Shown here in pieces: positions 43,750 to 53,815 of a stretch of 64,000 nt of DNA. A program made the position numbers and the translations under genes. The notes under the pieces were generated by a model. That model worked only from the letters and a program-made list of their open reading frames with translations. It was not told the DNA's origin and made no database searches. Source of the DNA: an uncultured Alphaproteobacteria bacterium (lineage in GTDB: Bacteria > Pseudomonadota > Alphaproteobacteria > RF32 > CAG-239); assembly GCA_944391405.1 (NCBI GenBank), contig CALXTN010000008.1, forward strand, positions 1 to 64,000, in the 5' to 3' direction. Each line of letters starts with the position of its first letter. Position 1 is the first letter of the stretch.

Positions 43750-44739
43750 ATGATGGAAAATAATATAAAGCTGATAAAAAAATATTTTCATCAAGAAAAT
43801 GTTGTTGTAAAAGAATTAGGTGGTCGTCTGATTGTAACAATTAAGGAGCCAGAAAGAGCAGACCTTGCAGAGGTTTTAAAAAAAGAGTTGGAACAGATAA
43901 ATCCATCTAAAAAAGTAAGCATTATATTTGTATCCCCCCATAAAGATAGTGAAATAAAAAATGATAAATGGCAAATAAAGGGGGTTAAGCATATAATAGC
44001 GGTTGCATCAGGCAAAGGTGGTGTTGGAAAATCAACAACATCAGTAAATTTGGCTCTGGCATTATCTAACTTAAAATTAAATGTGGCCTTATTTGATGCG
44101 GATATTTATGGCCCATCAGTACCCATGATGCTAGGTTATAATAAAATACCGCCGAGTTCATATGATGGAGTAACGTTTCAGCCGTTCAAAGAATGTGGTA
44201 TCGAGTCTATGTCTATCGGCAGTATGATCGCAAATGATACGGCATTGATCTGGAGAGGTGCAAAAGCCTGTGGGGCAATTGAACAGCTCTTAACCCAAAC
44301 AGCATGGAATGATATTGATATAATGGTTATTGATATGCCTCCAGGAACGGGGGATATACAAATAACTATGTCTCAAAAAATAGATTTTTCAGGAGCGATA
44401 ATTGTTTCTACTCCTCAAGATATTGCCTTAATTGATGCTGTTAAAGGAATTGGGTTGTTCAATAAAATCGGAGTGCCGATTCTAGGGGTGATTGAAAATA
44501 TGAGCTACTACATCTGCGAGAAATGTGGTCATCGTGCAGACATATTTGGTCATGCTGGAGCTGAAAAAACGGCTGAAAGATTTGGAGTGGATTTTCTGGG
44601 AGAAATACCTCTGCACTATGATATCCGAGTAAACTCGGATGCAGGAACGCCAATAGTTCAGAGTGAACCAGATAGTCCATATGCAGAAGCATACGAAAAG
44701 ATTGCACAAAAAATCGCACAAAAACTTAATTTAAAATAA
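43750..44739 (+). CDS. mrp: Mrp/ApbC-type Fe-S cluster carrier ATPase
   Basis: A 329-aa P-loop ATPase that carries iron-sulfur clusters to apoproteins. The deviant Walker A is SGKGGVGKST (K94), and the C-terminal cluster-binding pair is C-x2-C in YICEKCGH. The N-terminal DUF59/MIP18-like domain is reduced (about 1-65). GVIENMSYYIC is diagnostic. ATG 43750 or 43753 could start it. Confidence 0.94.
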   Translation: MMENNIKLIKKYFHQENVVVKELGGRLIVTIKEPERADLAEVLKKELEQINPSKKVSIIFVSPHKDSEIKNDKWQIKGVKHIIAVASGKGGVGKSTTSVNLALALSNLKLNVALFDADIYGPSVPMMLGYNKIPPSSYDGVTFQPFKECGIESMSIGSMIANDTALIWRGAKACGAIEQLLTQTAWNDIDIMVIDMPPGTGDIQITMSQKIDFSGAIIVSTPQDIALIDAVKGIGLFNKIGVPILGVIENMSYYICEKCGHRADIFGHAGAEKTAERFGVDFLGEIPLHYDIRVNSDAGTPIVQSEPDSPYAEAYEKIAQKIAQKLNLK

Positions 44740-44772
44740 ACGAACTCGGTAAAATAATTAAACCGCAAAGAG

Positions 44773-45471
44773 TTATTTGTTGACCTTAAAGAACTCTTTA
44801 CGATTTTTTCTTCCCATGCTCCAAAGATTACCCCACCCATTTATAGGCTGAATGGTATATTGTGAAGGAAAGTTAAAATCTCTGCTAAAGAACAAAGATG
44901 TTGTTTTGGTGTAGTTATTCATTGGGCAAAATCCATAAAAATCTACTTGTAAAAGATTTGCTTGTTTTAAATAATGAACAGCATCAACATATTCCTTGCT
45001 GGTATTAATACGGTCGCTGTCATCAAGAATTATGAGACCGCCGGTATGAAGTGCTTGAACAGCGGTGCGTGCGCAATCGGCACGACGTTTTCCGTCAACA
45101 ATAATGATATCGTATTTTTTGTTGTCTTCAAAAATAGCATTAAAATATCCGTCTCCTTCATCCCGCCAACGAACATCAAGATTGTCGCAAACAAATTCTT
45201 TTTTCCACTTTTCAAACCAAGTAGGATTATCTTCAATGCTGGTTACTTGTTTGGCGCGTTTAGCCCAAAATAGAGAAGAGTTGCCACAGCCGAATTCAAA
45301 AACTTCTTTATCGGAAACATCAAATTGGGCTATGTACTCAATAGCTGGATAGGTGTACCATGGAATAGGATTGCCATCTCTGTCAATGCAAACTTTTTCA
45401 TCAATGGTCCGTTCTATAGCAAACTCCTTTTGCCACATTTCTATGAATTTTGTAAATTTTTCACTATACAT
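44773..45471 (-). CDS. SAM-dependent class I methyltransferase
   Basis: A 232-aa soluble enzyme. The nucleotide-binding loop is VFEFGCGNSSLFWAKRA (about 57-73), followed by the acidic VTSIEDNPTWFEKW and YDIIIVDGKRRADC. The form resembles FkbM- or small-molecule methyltransferases; the substrate is unknown. It converges with mrp, and both stops are 34 bp apart without a clear terminator. Confidence 0.75.
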   Translation of the reverse strand: MYSEKFTKFIEMWQKEFAIERTIDEKVCIDRDGNPIPWYTYPAIEYIAQFDVSDKEVFEFGCGNSSLFWAKRAKQVTSIEDNPTWFEKWKKEFVCDNLDVRWRDEGDGYFNAIFEDNKKYDIIIVDGKRRADCARTAVQALHTGGLIILDDSDRINTSKEYVDAVHYLKQANLLQVDFYGFCPMNNYTKTTSLFFSRDFNFPSQYTIQPINGWGNLWSMGRKNRKEFFKVNK

Positions 45472-45493
45472 TAAAGTCTTACCTGAAAAATAA

Positions 45494-45514
45494 GGCGCGC
45501 TAAAATGGCGCGCC
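45494..45514 (-). terminator. GC-rich hairpin after gcrA
   Basis: A 7-bp stem GGCGCGC/GCGCGCC with a 7-nt loop lies 21 nt after the gcrA stop, striking in this AT-rich window. No T run follows at once, so it may be a rho-dependent or 3'-end-stabilising element. Confidence 0.5.
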
Positions 45515-45535
45515 AGTAAAATAAAAAATCAACAA

Positions 45536-46024
45536 TTATATTTTTTTACCGGGCTTAACATAAGCAACAGCTGCATGTTCTTCACAATAAGTTTGTCCTG
45601 TTTTAACTCTTTTTCCGCAAAAACAAAAATCATCATCACGAGGATCTCCCAGAGGCCATCTACAAGTATGATTATCTAATTTAATTAAAGGAATATTTGT
45701 TTCTTCAATGGAGGATATATCCTTGGCTAATGTGGATTTTTCTTCATCTTTAAGAGGGATGTCACTAACATTTTTGCTAAGTTTTTTAGAGGATTTCTCA
45801 TTAGTTTCTTGAGAAGAATTAACATCAGATTTAATGGTTTTAGAAATATTTTTAGATGTTGCTGATTTTTTTATAGGAGAAGGACGCGCAGTTAGACATA
45901 AACGATGAACTTTGCCGATAATTGAGTTTTTAGTAACATTTAAGGCTTTAGCTATTTGCCCCGTAGTCATACCTTTATCCCACATCTTTTTTAGTTCTTC
46001 GACGGCTTCATCAGTCCAAATCAT
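45536..46024 (-). CDS. gcrA: Cell-cycle regulator GcrA
   Basis: A 162-aa alphaproteobacterial master regulator that binds sigma-70 RNA polymerase and activates promoters with methylated GANTC. The N-terminal DNA-binding domain is clear (MIWTDEAVEELKKMWDKG, then GQIAKALNVTKNSIIGKVHRL). A low-complexity Ser/Lys-rich linker follows (about 55-105). The C-terminal polymerase-binding module has CRWPLGDPRDDDFCFCG and YCEEHAAVAY. GGAG precedes ATG 46024. Its presence supports reading the GANTC-containing promoters at 16682 and 29604 as cell-cycle-linked. Confidence 0.95.
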   Translation of the reverse strand: MIWTDEAVEELKKMWDKGMTTGQIAKALNVTKNSIIGKVHRLCLTARPSPIKKSATSKNISKTIKSDVNSSQETNEKSSKKLSKNVSDIPLKDEEKSTLAKDISSIEETNIPLIKLDNHTCRWPLGDPRDDDFCFCGKRVKTGQTYCEEHAAVAYVKPGKKI

Positions 46025-46156
46025 TTTTTTACTCCATAACATTATTAGATATTCTCAACAAAGAAGCATAATCTATTTGCATTTAAAATGCAAGTATAAC
46101 GTTTTTTTAAATTCTTTTTTTCTAGAATAAATAATCATATATGAGAGGTGAGTGGC

Positions 46157-47422
46157 ATGAAAAAAATTCTATTTTGTATAGCCTTATTAATAATAGGAGA
46201 AAGCAATGCTTGGGCAAAGGTATCAGATTATGATAAATACTTTCGTGTAGATATGAAGATGGAAATACCAGAAATAGATGAGTACATCAAAAAATTAGAT
46301 TCAAAATATACTCTATATGACAAGGGTTACGATTCGCGTTTCAAGATGGGAAATAGTTTTAAAAAAGAATTTAGTCGAACCATCAGATCTTATGGAATGA
46401 GTGAAAACCGTATAAAAAATAGTTATGAAGATGATTTAATGGATCTTTTAAATTGGCTTCCTAAAGAAAGTTATCAATACATAGGGCCAATGCTACATCA
46501 AATACCAGGAATGTCTGAAAAAATATTAAATATGCCAGGAATAAAAGAAACTAAAAATAAATTTCCGAAAGATGTGGCGGAAAGGATGAAAGGAATAGAA
46601 AATATAGAGTTTTTATCTCCATCATTATATTTTTTATTGATGCCGGAAATTTGGGGAGAAAAAAGACCGGAAAATTTGGATAAACCTAAATCAAAACGCG
46701 TAAAAAAGCCCAAAATAAACGTGGATTTACCAGATTATCTCAAAGAAAAATTAGATATGCCAATAAAAGTGGCGGAAAAAAAGCCATCATCAGCAATAAA
46801 GAAACAAAGACCAGCATCAGTTATGGCGGGAAAACTAAGAACGTTATCACCAAGTTTGACATCTCCTCTGACAACAAAAGATGTAGGAGCTTTCATAAAT
46901 ACAATAGATTCTATTATAGATTTTGGGATGAAAGACAATATGCGAAATTTTTCAAAATTAATAATAGGCGAAAGTTTGTTGGATATTTGGGAGCAGGAAC
47001 AAGGAGTGGCACTAAGGCAAAATTCATTAAAAGATATTGTAAATCCCTGTCAGAGATTGGTGCTTAAAACAAGATTTGCAGGTTTGTATGATGAATTTGC
47101 ATCTATTGTTGTGAAAGAAGGGTTTAGTCCAGAAGAATGGGCGTATACTTGTGATAAAACAATAAAAGCGTTTAGAGTGCTGGAGGCAAACCAAAGTATA
47201 GCTTATGCTGTTAGCTATCATAGGCGAGGGTATTATGATCAATACATCAATCAAATGCCCTCAAAATGGCGAGAAGAAATGTATGCGACCGAAGCAGCCA
47301 TTATAAAGATGTATACAGTGTTTAAAGAGGATGTGGAAGCTGTGCGCCCATATCATAAAGAATTATCAAAAAGATTATTAAAAAACAAAGGGATGATACT
47401 GACGGCTCCTATATTTTACTAA
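46157..47422 (+). CDS. Exported protein of unknown function
   Basis: A 421-aa protein with a signal peptide (MKKILFCIALLIIGESNAWA, cleavage about residue 20). The mature protein is basic and Lys-rich. It has a helical N-terminal half, a Pro/Lys/Ser linker (about 180-225) and a helical C-terminal half with NPCQRLVLKTRF and WAYTCDKTIKAF, where two Cys could form a disulfide. I recognise no family. GAGAGGTGAG precedes ATG 46157. It stands alone between gcrA (divergent) and rpoZ. Confidence 0.65.
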   Translation: MKKILFCIALLIIGESNAWAKVSDYDKYFRVDMKMEIPEIDEYIKKLDSKYTLYDKGYDSRFKMGNSFKKEFSRTIRSYGMSENRIKNSYEDDLMDLLNWLPKESYQYIGPMLHQIPGMSEKILNMPGIKETKNKFPKDVAERMKGIENIEFLSPSLYFLLMPEIWGEKRPENLDKPKSKRVKKPKINVDLPDYLKEKLDMPIKVAEKKPSSAIKKQRPASVMAGKLRTLSPSLTSPLTTKDVGAFINTIDSIIDFGMKDNMRNFSKLIIGESLLDIWEQEQGVALRQNSLKDIVNPCQRLVLKTRFAGLYDEFASIVVKEGFSPEEWAYTCDKTIKAFRVLEANQSIAYAVSYHRRGYYDQYINQMPSKWREEMYATEAAIIKMYTVFKEDVEAVRPYHKELSKRLLKNKGMILTAPIFY

Positions 47423-47441
47423 AGTTTTTGAAAAAAAATAG

Positions 47442-47470
47442 TTGCAATTCATAACTATCTTGTATATAAA
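47442..47470 (+). promoter_or_regulatory. rpoZ promoter
   Basis: TTGCAA (47442-47447), 17 nt, TATAAA (47465-47470), about 34 nt of leader before the rpoZ ATG. Confidence 0.75.
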
Positions 47471-47510
47471 TCACCCAAAATGATAAAACTAACTTTAAGG
47501 ATGGATTAAA

Positions 47511-47996
47511 ATGGCACGTGTAACAGTTGAGGACTGCATAGAGAAAATTCCTAATCGCTATGAATTGTTGTTGGTGGCAGCACAACGCGCGAAAGATATA
47601 GAAGCTGGAGCTCCCATTAAAGTAGATAGAGATAATGATAAAAACTCGGTTGTTGCTCTTCGTGAAATTGCAGAAGGAAAGGCAGATATTGAAGATTTGC
47701 AGAAGTCGTTAGTGATGGGACTTCAGAAGTATGTTGAAGTAGAAGAACCTGAAGAGGAAGAATTAGAGATATTAGCGGCAGAGAAAGAATTGTCTGGCTT
47801 GGATTCTCAATTTGATGGAGATACGATATTAGACGCTGCACTGGCAGATAATATGCAAATTCAGGATTCGGAAGGAGAAACATTAGATATAGAAGGAGAT
47901 GATTTGTCCTTAGATGATATGGATGCTGATTTGGATGACGATTTATTAGATGGTGGAGATGATTTTTCTGAAAATCTAGATGATATAGATGACTAA
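47511..47996 (+). CDS. rpoZ: RNA polymerase omega subunit with acidic extension
   Basis: A 161-aa omega subunit that helps assemble RNA polymerase and forms part of a (p)ppGpp site. The canonical part is residues 1-80 ([41 protein letters not shown]). The rest, about 80 residues, is strongly acidic and Asp-rich ([17 protein letters not shown]), nearly doubling the usual length. The rsh gene follows 108 bp downstream after a terminator, the common rpoZ-spoT neighbourhood. Confidence 0.95.
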   Translation: MARVTVEDCIEKIPNRYELLLVAAQRAKDIEAGAPIKVDRDNDKNSVVALREIAEGKADIEDLQKSLVMGLQKYVEVEEPEEEELEILAAEKELSGLDSQFDGDTILDAALADNMQIQDSEGETLDIEGDDLSLDDMDADLDDDLLDGGDDFSENLDDIDD

Positions 47997-48023
47997 AGAA
48001 TTTAGTAAATTTTAAGAAAAGAT

Positions 48024-48058
48024 AAAGCAAGATAGAACAAACTATCTTGCTTTTTTTT
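48024..48058 (+). terminator. Intrinsic terminator after rpoZ
   Basis: A perfect 12-bp stem AAAGCAAGATAG/CTATCTTGCTTT with an AACAAA loop and a T run of eight. Confidence 0.9.
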
Positions 48059-48103
48059 ATTAATGCGCTATAAACAATAAATGGGGGTAAAAGAAGAGGA
48101 CGC

Positions 48104-50233
48104 ATGTTAAGACAGTATGAATTAGTAGATTTAGTAAAATCATATGATCCAAATGCTGATGAAGATGCATTAAACAGAGCATATGTTTTTGCAATGAAAA
48201 AACACGGTGCACAATTACGAACATCAGGAGATCCGTATTACTCACACCCTATAGAAGTTGCCGGAATATTAACAAAATTTCGCTTAGATTGTAATTCAAT
48301 TATAGCAGGACTCTTGCATGATACAGTTGAGGATACAGATACAACAGTCGAAGAAATAAAAGAATTGTTTGGACCTCAAGTTGCAGCTATCGTTGATGGC
48401 GTAACTAAACTAGCCATTATTGAGCAGAAATCTGGTTCTAGTAAACAAGCTGAAAATTTCCGTAAATTGCTGTTGGCAATGTCAGAAGACATCAGAGTCT
48501 TATTAATTAAATTGGCAGATCGCTTGCACAACATTAGAACATTGCATTTTTGTCCGGAAGAAAAAAGAAAAAGAATAGCCAAAGAAACTCTGGATATATA
48601 TGCTCCGCTGGCTGAACGTATCGGAATGCAAGAGATAAAAACAGAATTAGAAGAAATAGCTTTCGCAGAATTACATAAGGAAGCTCATGATTCTATTGTG
48701 GCACGCTTAAATTTTTTAAGAGAACAGGGGAGTAATCTTGTTCCGAAGATTATAAGCCAATTAGAAAAAGATATGGCAGAAAATGGAGTAAAAGCAACCG
48801 TTACCGGAAGAGAAAAATCTCCATATTCAATTTGGCGTAAAATGCAGCTAAAAAATGCATCGTTTGAACAATTATCTGATATTATGGCATTTCGTATATG
48901 TGTGGAAGATATTGCATCTTGCTATCAAGCTTTAGGCATTATTCATAGTAAATATCATATGGTTCCGCGCCGTTTTAAAGATTATATATCAACGCCCAAA
49001 CCAAATGGATACCAGTCAATACACACAGGGGTAATAGGTCCTGAAAATACTAGAATTGAAATACAGATTCGCACATATGAAATGCATGAAATCAATGAAA
49101 AGGGTGTAGCCGCACACTGGGCGTATAAACAGGGGCAAAAGGTTGAGGGGAAAAGTTTTCGCTGGATACGTGAGCTTCTGGAAATTTTGGAACAAGCACA
49201 AAATCCAGATGAGTTTTTGGAAAATACCAAATTAGAGATGTATAACGACCAAGTATTCTGCTTTACTCCCAAAGGAGATTTAATAGGATTGCCTTATGGT
49301 TCAACCCCAGTAGATTTTGCATATGCGGTTCACTCAAGTGTAGGCGATAGATGTGTTGGTGCTAAAATTAATGGTGAAATTAAACCTTTAAGAAGTGTGT
49401 TGCAAAATGGAGATCAAGTAGAGGTTTTAACATCCAAAGCGCAGCATCCTTCCACGGAATGGGAACGTTTTGTTGTTACCGGAAAAGCAAAAGCAGCGAT
49501 TCGCAGATATGTTCGAGCATGTAAGCGTGAGCAATTTTTATCCTTAGGGAAAGATATTCTGGAAAAACTCTTCAAGCAAGAAAATTTAGAATTTAATGAA
49601 AAGGCAATATATGCTACTTTACCACATTTTGAATGTGAGAGCATGGAAGATTTGTATGCTAAAGTAGGAGAAGGTTTGGTAACAGGTTGGGATGTATTAA
49701 GAACAGTATATCCTGCATATAAACAGTCTAAGATTACGCAAGTTGTTAATTCAATTAAATTATCATCAAAAGCAAAAAAGAAGAAAAATAACACATTAAA
49801 AATAGAAGGTTTAATTACTGGAATGGCAGTGCATTTTGCTGGTTGCTGTCATCCAATTCCTGGAGATAGAATTGTAGGTATTGTCACAACAGGTAAAGGT
49901 GTAGCTGTTCATTCTCTATCATGTAAAGCATTAGAAAAATATGCAGACGAACCTGAGCGATGGTTGGATATTTCATGGGGAAAAGATGCTGAAACAGAAA
50001 ACCATACCGCTCGTATCAAAGTAATGATAAGTAATGAGCCGGGAACACTTGGCGAATTGTCCAATTTGATAGCAAGGCAGAATGCAAATATTGCCAACTT
50101 GAATATTGTCTACAGAACGATTAGTTATTTTGAGATACTAATAGATGTTGATGTCAAGAATACAGATCATTTAAATGATATTATAGCAGCGCTAAAGGCA
50201 TCAAAGGTAGTAAGTTTTGTTTCAAGAGTATAA
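48104..50233 (+). CDS. rsh: Bifunctional (p)ppGpp synthetase/hydrolase Rsh
   Basis: A 709-aa RelA/SpoT homologue that makes and degrades (p)ppGpp. The hydrolase domain is intact (H72-D73 in LLHDTVEDTD). The synthetase domain has RFKDYISTPKPNGYQSIHT. Then come the TGS (VFCFTPKGDLIGLPYGSTPVDFAY), zinc-finger/helical and C-terminal ACT (ARIKVMISNEPGTLGELSNLI) domains. A single bifunctional enzyme is the rule in alphaproteobacteria. It heads rsh-DUF2062-acpS. Confidence 0.96.
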   Translation: MLRQYELVDLVKSYDPNADEDALNRAYVFAMKKHGAQLRTSGDPYYSHPIEVAGILTKFRLDCNSIIAGLLHDTVEDTDTTVEEIKELFGPQVAAIVDGVTKLAIIEQKSGSSKQAENFRKLLLAMSEDIRVLLIKLADRLHNIRTLHFCPEEKRKRIAKETLDIYAPLAERIGMQEIKTELEEIAFAELHKEAHDSIVARLNFLREQGSNLVPKIISQLEKDMAENGVKATVTGREKSPYSIWRKMQLKNASFEQLSDIMAFRICVEDIASCYQALGIIHSKYHMVPRRFKDYISTPKPNGYQSIHTGVIGPENTRIEIQIRTYEMHEINEKGVAAHWAYKQGQKVEGKSFRWIRELLEILEQAQNPDEFLENTKLEMYNDQVFCFTPKGDLIGLPYGSTPVDFAYAVHSSVGDRCVGAKINGEIKPLRSVLQNGDQVEVLTSKAQHPSTEWERFVVTGKAKAAIRRYVRACKREQFLSLGKDILEKLFKQENLEFNEKAIYATLPHFECESMEDLYAKVGEGLVTGWDVLRTVYPAYKQSKITQVVNSIKLSSKAKKKKNNTLKIEGLITGMAVHFAGCCHPIPGDRIVGIVTTGKGVAVHSLSCKALEKYADEPERWLDISWGKDAETENHTARIKVMISNEPGTLGELSNLIARQNANIANLNIVYRTISYFEILIDVDVKNTDHLNDIIAALKASKVVSFVSRV

Positions 50234-50242
50234 GGAGGCATA

Positions 50243-50743
50243 ATGTCCCAAGTAAAAAAAGAGGGACGTGGACTGCAAAAACTATATGTAACAATAATAG
50301 AAAAATTAACATCAATAAAAGGAACACCAAATGCAATAGCGAAAGGTTTTGCAACAGGTGTAGCTATGTCCTTTACGCCGTTCGTAGGTTTTCATTTATT
50401 GTTATGTTTGTTTATTAGTAAAATAACCAAACAGAATAGTGTTGCAGGGGCATTAGGGACAATAGCTGGTAATCCATGGACCTTTCCTTTTATTTGGTAT
50501 TTTGTTTTTCATACCGGTATATTTATTCTAGGGCATGATGCTCCCCAACAAGAAATTGATTTTAAGAGTTTATTTAAAGAGTTATTTCATTGTGTGGTAA
50601 ATCTTGACTTTAGTCATTTTTGGGTGGATATTTGGCCTGTATTTTATCCGATGCTAGTTGGATGCATTCCGTTATATTTTATAGTATGGCAAATTATATA
50701 CCATACCATAAAGCAGGTGCTTAATAAAAAAACAAATGAGTAA
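50243..50743 (+). CDS. DUF2062 membrane protein
   Basis: A 166-aa inner-membrane protein with three to four helices. The family signature KGFATGVAMSFTPFVGFHLLL and GTIAGNPWTFPFIWY is clear. Function is unknown; the family often lies beside rsh/acpS or glycosyltransferases. AGGAGG lies 5 nt before the ATG. Gaps to both neighbours are under 20 nt, so it is cotranscribed with rsh and acpS. Confidence 0.88.
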   Translation: MSQVKKEGRGLQKLYVTIIEKLTSIKGTPNAIAKGFATGVAMSFTPFVGFHLLLCLFISKITKQNSVAGALGTIAGNPWTFPFIWYFVFHTGIFILGHDAPQQEIDFKSLFKELFHCVVNLDFSHFWVDIWPVFYPMLVGCIPLYFIVWQIIYHTIKQVLNKKTNE

Positions 50744-50758
50744 GAAGGGAAAATAGGA

Positions 50759-51163
50759 ATGATAATGGGACTTGGTTGTGATATCGTTCAAGTATCACGA
50801 TTTGCAAAAGGAGAAATTTTTTTATTAAAATTCATAAAGAAATATTTTACTCACAATGAGATTGCAGAATTAGAACAGAAGGCGGCATATGAAGACACAG
50901 AAAATTTAGTCCTGGCAGTGGCAACAAGATTTTCCGCAAAAGAAGCTGTGTCCAAAGCTTTAGGAAGTGGTTTTCGAGGAGGAATTACACTGAAAGATAT
51001 AGAAATAGTTCACGATTCTTTAGGGTGTCCTCAAGTTAATTTATATGGGAAAGCTTTAGCACGAGCATATTATGTATCTAAAAATCAAAATATAAAAATG
51101 CATCTAACAATCTCTAATGAACGAGAGTATGTAAATGCTGTAGCTGTTCTTGAAAGTTTATAA
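50759..51163 (+). CDS. acpS: Holo-[acyl-carrier-protein] synthase AcpS
   Basis: A 134-aa enzyme that transfers phosphopantetheine from CoA to ACP. MIMGLGCDIVQVSRF with metal ligand D8 and RFSAKEAVSKALG (second ligand Glu) are diagnostic. The first ATG (50759) aligns with the family's MIIGIGTDIV opening. In alphaproteobacteria acpS often precedes lepB, rnc and era; here the operon ends. Confidence 0.93.
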   Translation: MIMGLGCDIVQVSRFAKGEIFLLKFIKKYFTHNEIAELEQKAAYEDTENLVLAVATRFSAKEAVSKALGSGFRGGITLKDIEIVHDSLGCPQVNLYGKALARAYYVSKNQNIKMHLTISNEREYVNAVAVLESL

Positions 51164-51242
51164 AATGAAGAGAAATAGAAACTCTATATTATTTCAATGT
51201 ATGATATTTTTTAACGAGTTAAGCTGTTTATAATAATCTACA

Positions 51243-51269
51243 AAAAAATCGGGTATAAAACCCGATTTT
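51243..51269 (-). terminator. Terminator after rpmJ
   Basis: A perfect 10-bp stem AAAATCGGGT/ACCCGATTTT with a 5-nt loop and flanking A and T runs. It lies between convergent acpS and rpmJ and can serve both. Confidence 0.85.
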
Positions 51270-51290
51270 AAGATTTCATAAACGTCCAAA

Positions 51291-51416
51291 CTAACCTTGA
51301 CGAGCCTTATATTTAGGTTCTCTTTTGTTAATAACATAAAGACGACCTTTACGACGAACCAATTTACAACCTCTAACCCGGTCCTTTTTAGACTTCAAAG
51401 AGCTATATATTTTCAT
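51291..51416 (-). CDS. rpmJ: Ribosomal protein bL36
   Basis: A 41-aa ribosomal protein: [20 protein letters not shown], then [20 protein letters not shown] and G. This is the alpha-type L36 without the full zinc-ribbon Cys set (only one Cys). Position and length match the family exactly. Confidence 0.97.
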   Translation of the reverse strand: MKIYSSLKSKKDRVRGCKLVRRKGRLYVINKREPKYKARQG

Positions 51417-51551
51417 TTTTCTTATTCCTTACACAAAAGTTTGAGCGAAACATACGATAAATGTTTTAATTTGTCAAATAATTTTTTCACTTGAATTAGA
51501 TTTATTTGCCATTATAATAGCTAATGTTAAGAAAACAAACAAAGAGATACG

Positions 51552-52091
51552 ATGAAATTTAGCATAATTATATGTGTAGTAATGTGTATATTTTCATTTC
51601 CTACACATGCGTCAAGTTATTTGGAAGATGTGAGAAATTTAGGGTATGTATCAGGTGAAGGATTAGCCTGTGGTGCTTCACGATATCCATCATATGAATT
51701 AATAGCAAGAGCTTATCTTGTGAGTAAAGCACAAAGTGATCAAGAACAGGCTGAGGGAATGTATGAATATAATAAAGCAAAAGCAACAGCATACATGGAG
51801 AAAAGAGGTGCTGATTACTTAGGATGCGATGATGTTAATCAAAGATTTAATAATCAAAAAATATTTAGGTCAACATTATATAAGAATGGCACAATAAAGT
51901 TACCGGATGGTAAGATACTAAAGCCGAGAAAAGAATACGATGTAACGTTGGTGTATAATCGCCAAGAAGATGAACGAAGCAAATTAAATGCATTTTACGA
52001 TAAGGTAATGGCTAAAAAACGCCAAAGAGCAGCAAAAGAAGGAATATATCAAAAAATAAAACAAGAAGAAATGAAACTTCGTCAATATTAA
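51552..52091 (+). CDS. Small exported protein of unknown function
   Basis: A 179-aa protein with a signal peptide (cleavage after THA, about residue 20). The mature part has three Cys (GLACGAS and LGCDD) and a very basic, helical C-terminus (KKRQRAAKEGIYQKIKQEEMKL). I recognise no family. AAGAGA precedes the ATG. It lies 37 nt before ettA and may share its transcript. Confidence 0.65.
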   Translation: MKFSIIICVVMCIFSFPTHASSYLEDVRNLGYVSGEGLACGASRYPSYELIARAYLVSKAQSDQEQAEGMYEYNKAKATAYMEKRGADYLGCDDVNQRFNNQKIFRSTLYKNGTIKLPDGKILKPRKEYDVTLVYNRQEDERSKLNAFYDKVMAKKRQRAAKEGIYQKIKQEEMKLRQY

Positions 52092-52128
52092 TTAAATAGT
52101 ATAATCTAAAGCGTAAAGGAAGAAAATA

Positions 52129-53808
52129 ATGGCATCATATCAGTACATTTATGTTATGCAAAATTTAAGTAAAGTATTTCCAGGTGGAAAAGAATTATTC
52201 AAAAACATAAGCTTATCATTTTTTCCTGGAGCTAAAATTGGTGTATTGGGTGTTAATGGAGCCGGAAAATCTACTTTATTAAAAATCATGGCAGGGGTTG
52301 ATAAAGAATTTAATGGAGAAGCATGGGCTGCCGAAGGTGTAAAGGTTGGATATTTAGAGCAAGAACCGAAATTAGATCCATCTAAAAACGTTATGGAAAA
52401 TGTGATGGACGGTTTAGGCGAGACGGTTGCTTTATTAAAACGTTTTGAAGAGGTTTCTATGAAGTTTGCAGAACCTATGTCAGATGATGAAATGAATGCG
52501 CTGATAGAGGAACAAGCTTCATTACAAGAAAAAATTGATGCGGCAAATGGATGGGATATTGAAAGAACCGTTCAGATTGCGATGGATGCGCTTCGTTGTC
52601 CTCCGGCAGATGCTGATGTAACTAAATTATCAGGAGGAGAAAAAAGACGCGTTGCATTGTGTCGTTTATTGCTATCAAAACCAGATATGCTATTGCTGGA
52701 CGAACCGACGAACCATTTGGATGCGGAGTCTGTTGCATGGTTAGAACATCATTTACGTGATTACAAAGGAACGGTTGTGATGGTAACTCATGACAGATAT
52801 TTCTTAGACAACGTAACAGGGTGGATATTAGAATTAGATAGAGGACAAGGTATTCCATATGAAGGCAACTATACTTCTTGGTTAGAGCAAAAACAAAAGC
52901 GTATAGAGCAAGAAGCACGTGAAGAAAGCGCACGCCAAAAGACTTTGGCAAACGAATTGGAATGGATTCGTAAAAATCCAAAAGCAAGACAAGCGAAATC
53001 AAAAGCTCGTATTAATGCTTATGAAGAGTTATTGGCAGAAACCTCCAAAGAACAAATAACCCAAGCATATATCAATATTCCAATGAGTGAAAGATTGGGC
53101 GATATGGTAATAGAAGCCAAAAATATTTCAAAATCATTTGGAGACAGAGTGCTTATAGATAATTTGTCCTTTAAGATTCCGAAAGGTGCAATTGTTGGTA
53201 TCATTGGTCCGAATGGAGCAGGTAAAACAACTTTATTTAGAATGATAACAGGACAAGAGAAACCAGATTCTGGAGAGATTATTATTGGTGAAACAGTGGA
53301 TTTAGGTTATGTGGATCAGAGTCGAGATGAGCTAGATGCTAACAAAACGATATGGGAAGAAATATCAGATGGATTAGACATTATCGAACTCGGAAAAAAA
53401 CAAATGCCATCAAGAGCATATGTTGGTCAATTTAATTTCAAAGGAACAGATCAGCAAAAGAAAATAGGGCAATTATCTGGTGGAGAAAGAAATCGTGTAC
53501 ATTTAGCAAAAATGTTGAAGAAAGGCGCAAATGTAATCCTGTTGGATGAACCTACAAATGATCTGGACGTAGATACATTACGTTCTCTTGAAGAAGGAAT
53601 TATGAATTATCCGGGATGTGTTTTGGTAACATCACACGACAGATGGTTCTTAGACCGCTTGGCAACGCATATTTTAGCTTATGAAGACGATGGTCATGTT
53701 GAATGGTTTGAAGGAAATTTTGAGGATTATGAAAAGGATAAGATTCGCCGCTTAGGTGAAGATGCATGCAATCCACATCGTATCAGATATAAAAAGTTAG
53801 AACGATAG
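52129..53808 (+). CDS. ettA: Energy-dependent translational throttle EttA (ABC-F)
   Basis: A 559-aa ABC-F protein that binds the ribosomal E site and gates early elongation according to ATP/ADP. Two ATPase domains have Walker [10 protein letters not shown] and GPNGAGKTT, signatures [16 protein letters not shown] and [15 protein letters not shown], and Walker [12 protein letters not shown] and [11 protein letters not shown]. The linker between them and the arm in domain 1 are of EttA type. No membrane segments, so it is not a transporter. Confidence 0.95.
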   Translation: MASYQYIYVMQNLSKVFPGGKELFKNISLSFFPGAKIGVLGVNGAGKSTLLKIMAGVDKEFNGEAWAAEGVKVGYLEQEPKLDPSKNVMENVMDGLGETVALLKRFEEVSMKFAEPMSDDEMNALIEEQASLQEKIDAANGWDIERTVQIAMDALRCPPADADVTKLSGGEKRRVALCRLLLSKPDMLLLDEPTNHLDAESVAWLEHHLRDYKGTVVMVTHDRYFLDNVTGWILELDRGQGIPYEGNYTSWLEQKQKRIEQEAREESARQKTLANELEWIRKNPKARQAKSKARINAYEELLAETSKEQITQAYINIPMSERLGDMVIEAKNISKSFGDRVLIDNLSFKIPKGAIVGIIGPNGAGKTTLFRMITGQEKPDSGEIIIGETVDLGYVDQSRDELDANKTIWEEISDGLDIIELGKKQMPSRAYVGQFNFKGTDQQKKIGQLSGGERNRVHLAKMLKKGANVILLDEPTNDLDVDTLRSLEEGIMNYPGCVLVTSHDRWFLDRLATHILAYEDDGHVEWFEGNFEDYEKDKIRRLGEDACNPHRIRYKKLER

Positions 53809-53815
53809 AATTAAG

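Noticed and set aside
45494-45514. GC-rich palindrome as an attachment site
   Set aside because: It is a short hairpin directly behind gcrA with no duplication elsewhere seen and no integrase; a 3'-end hairpin is simpler.
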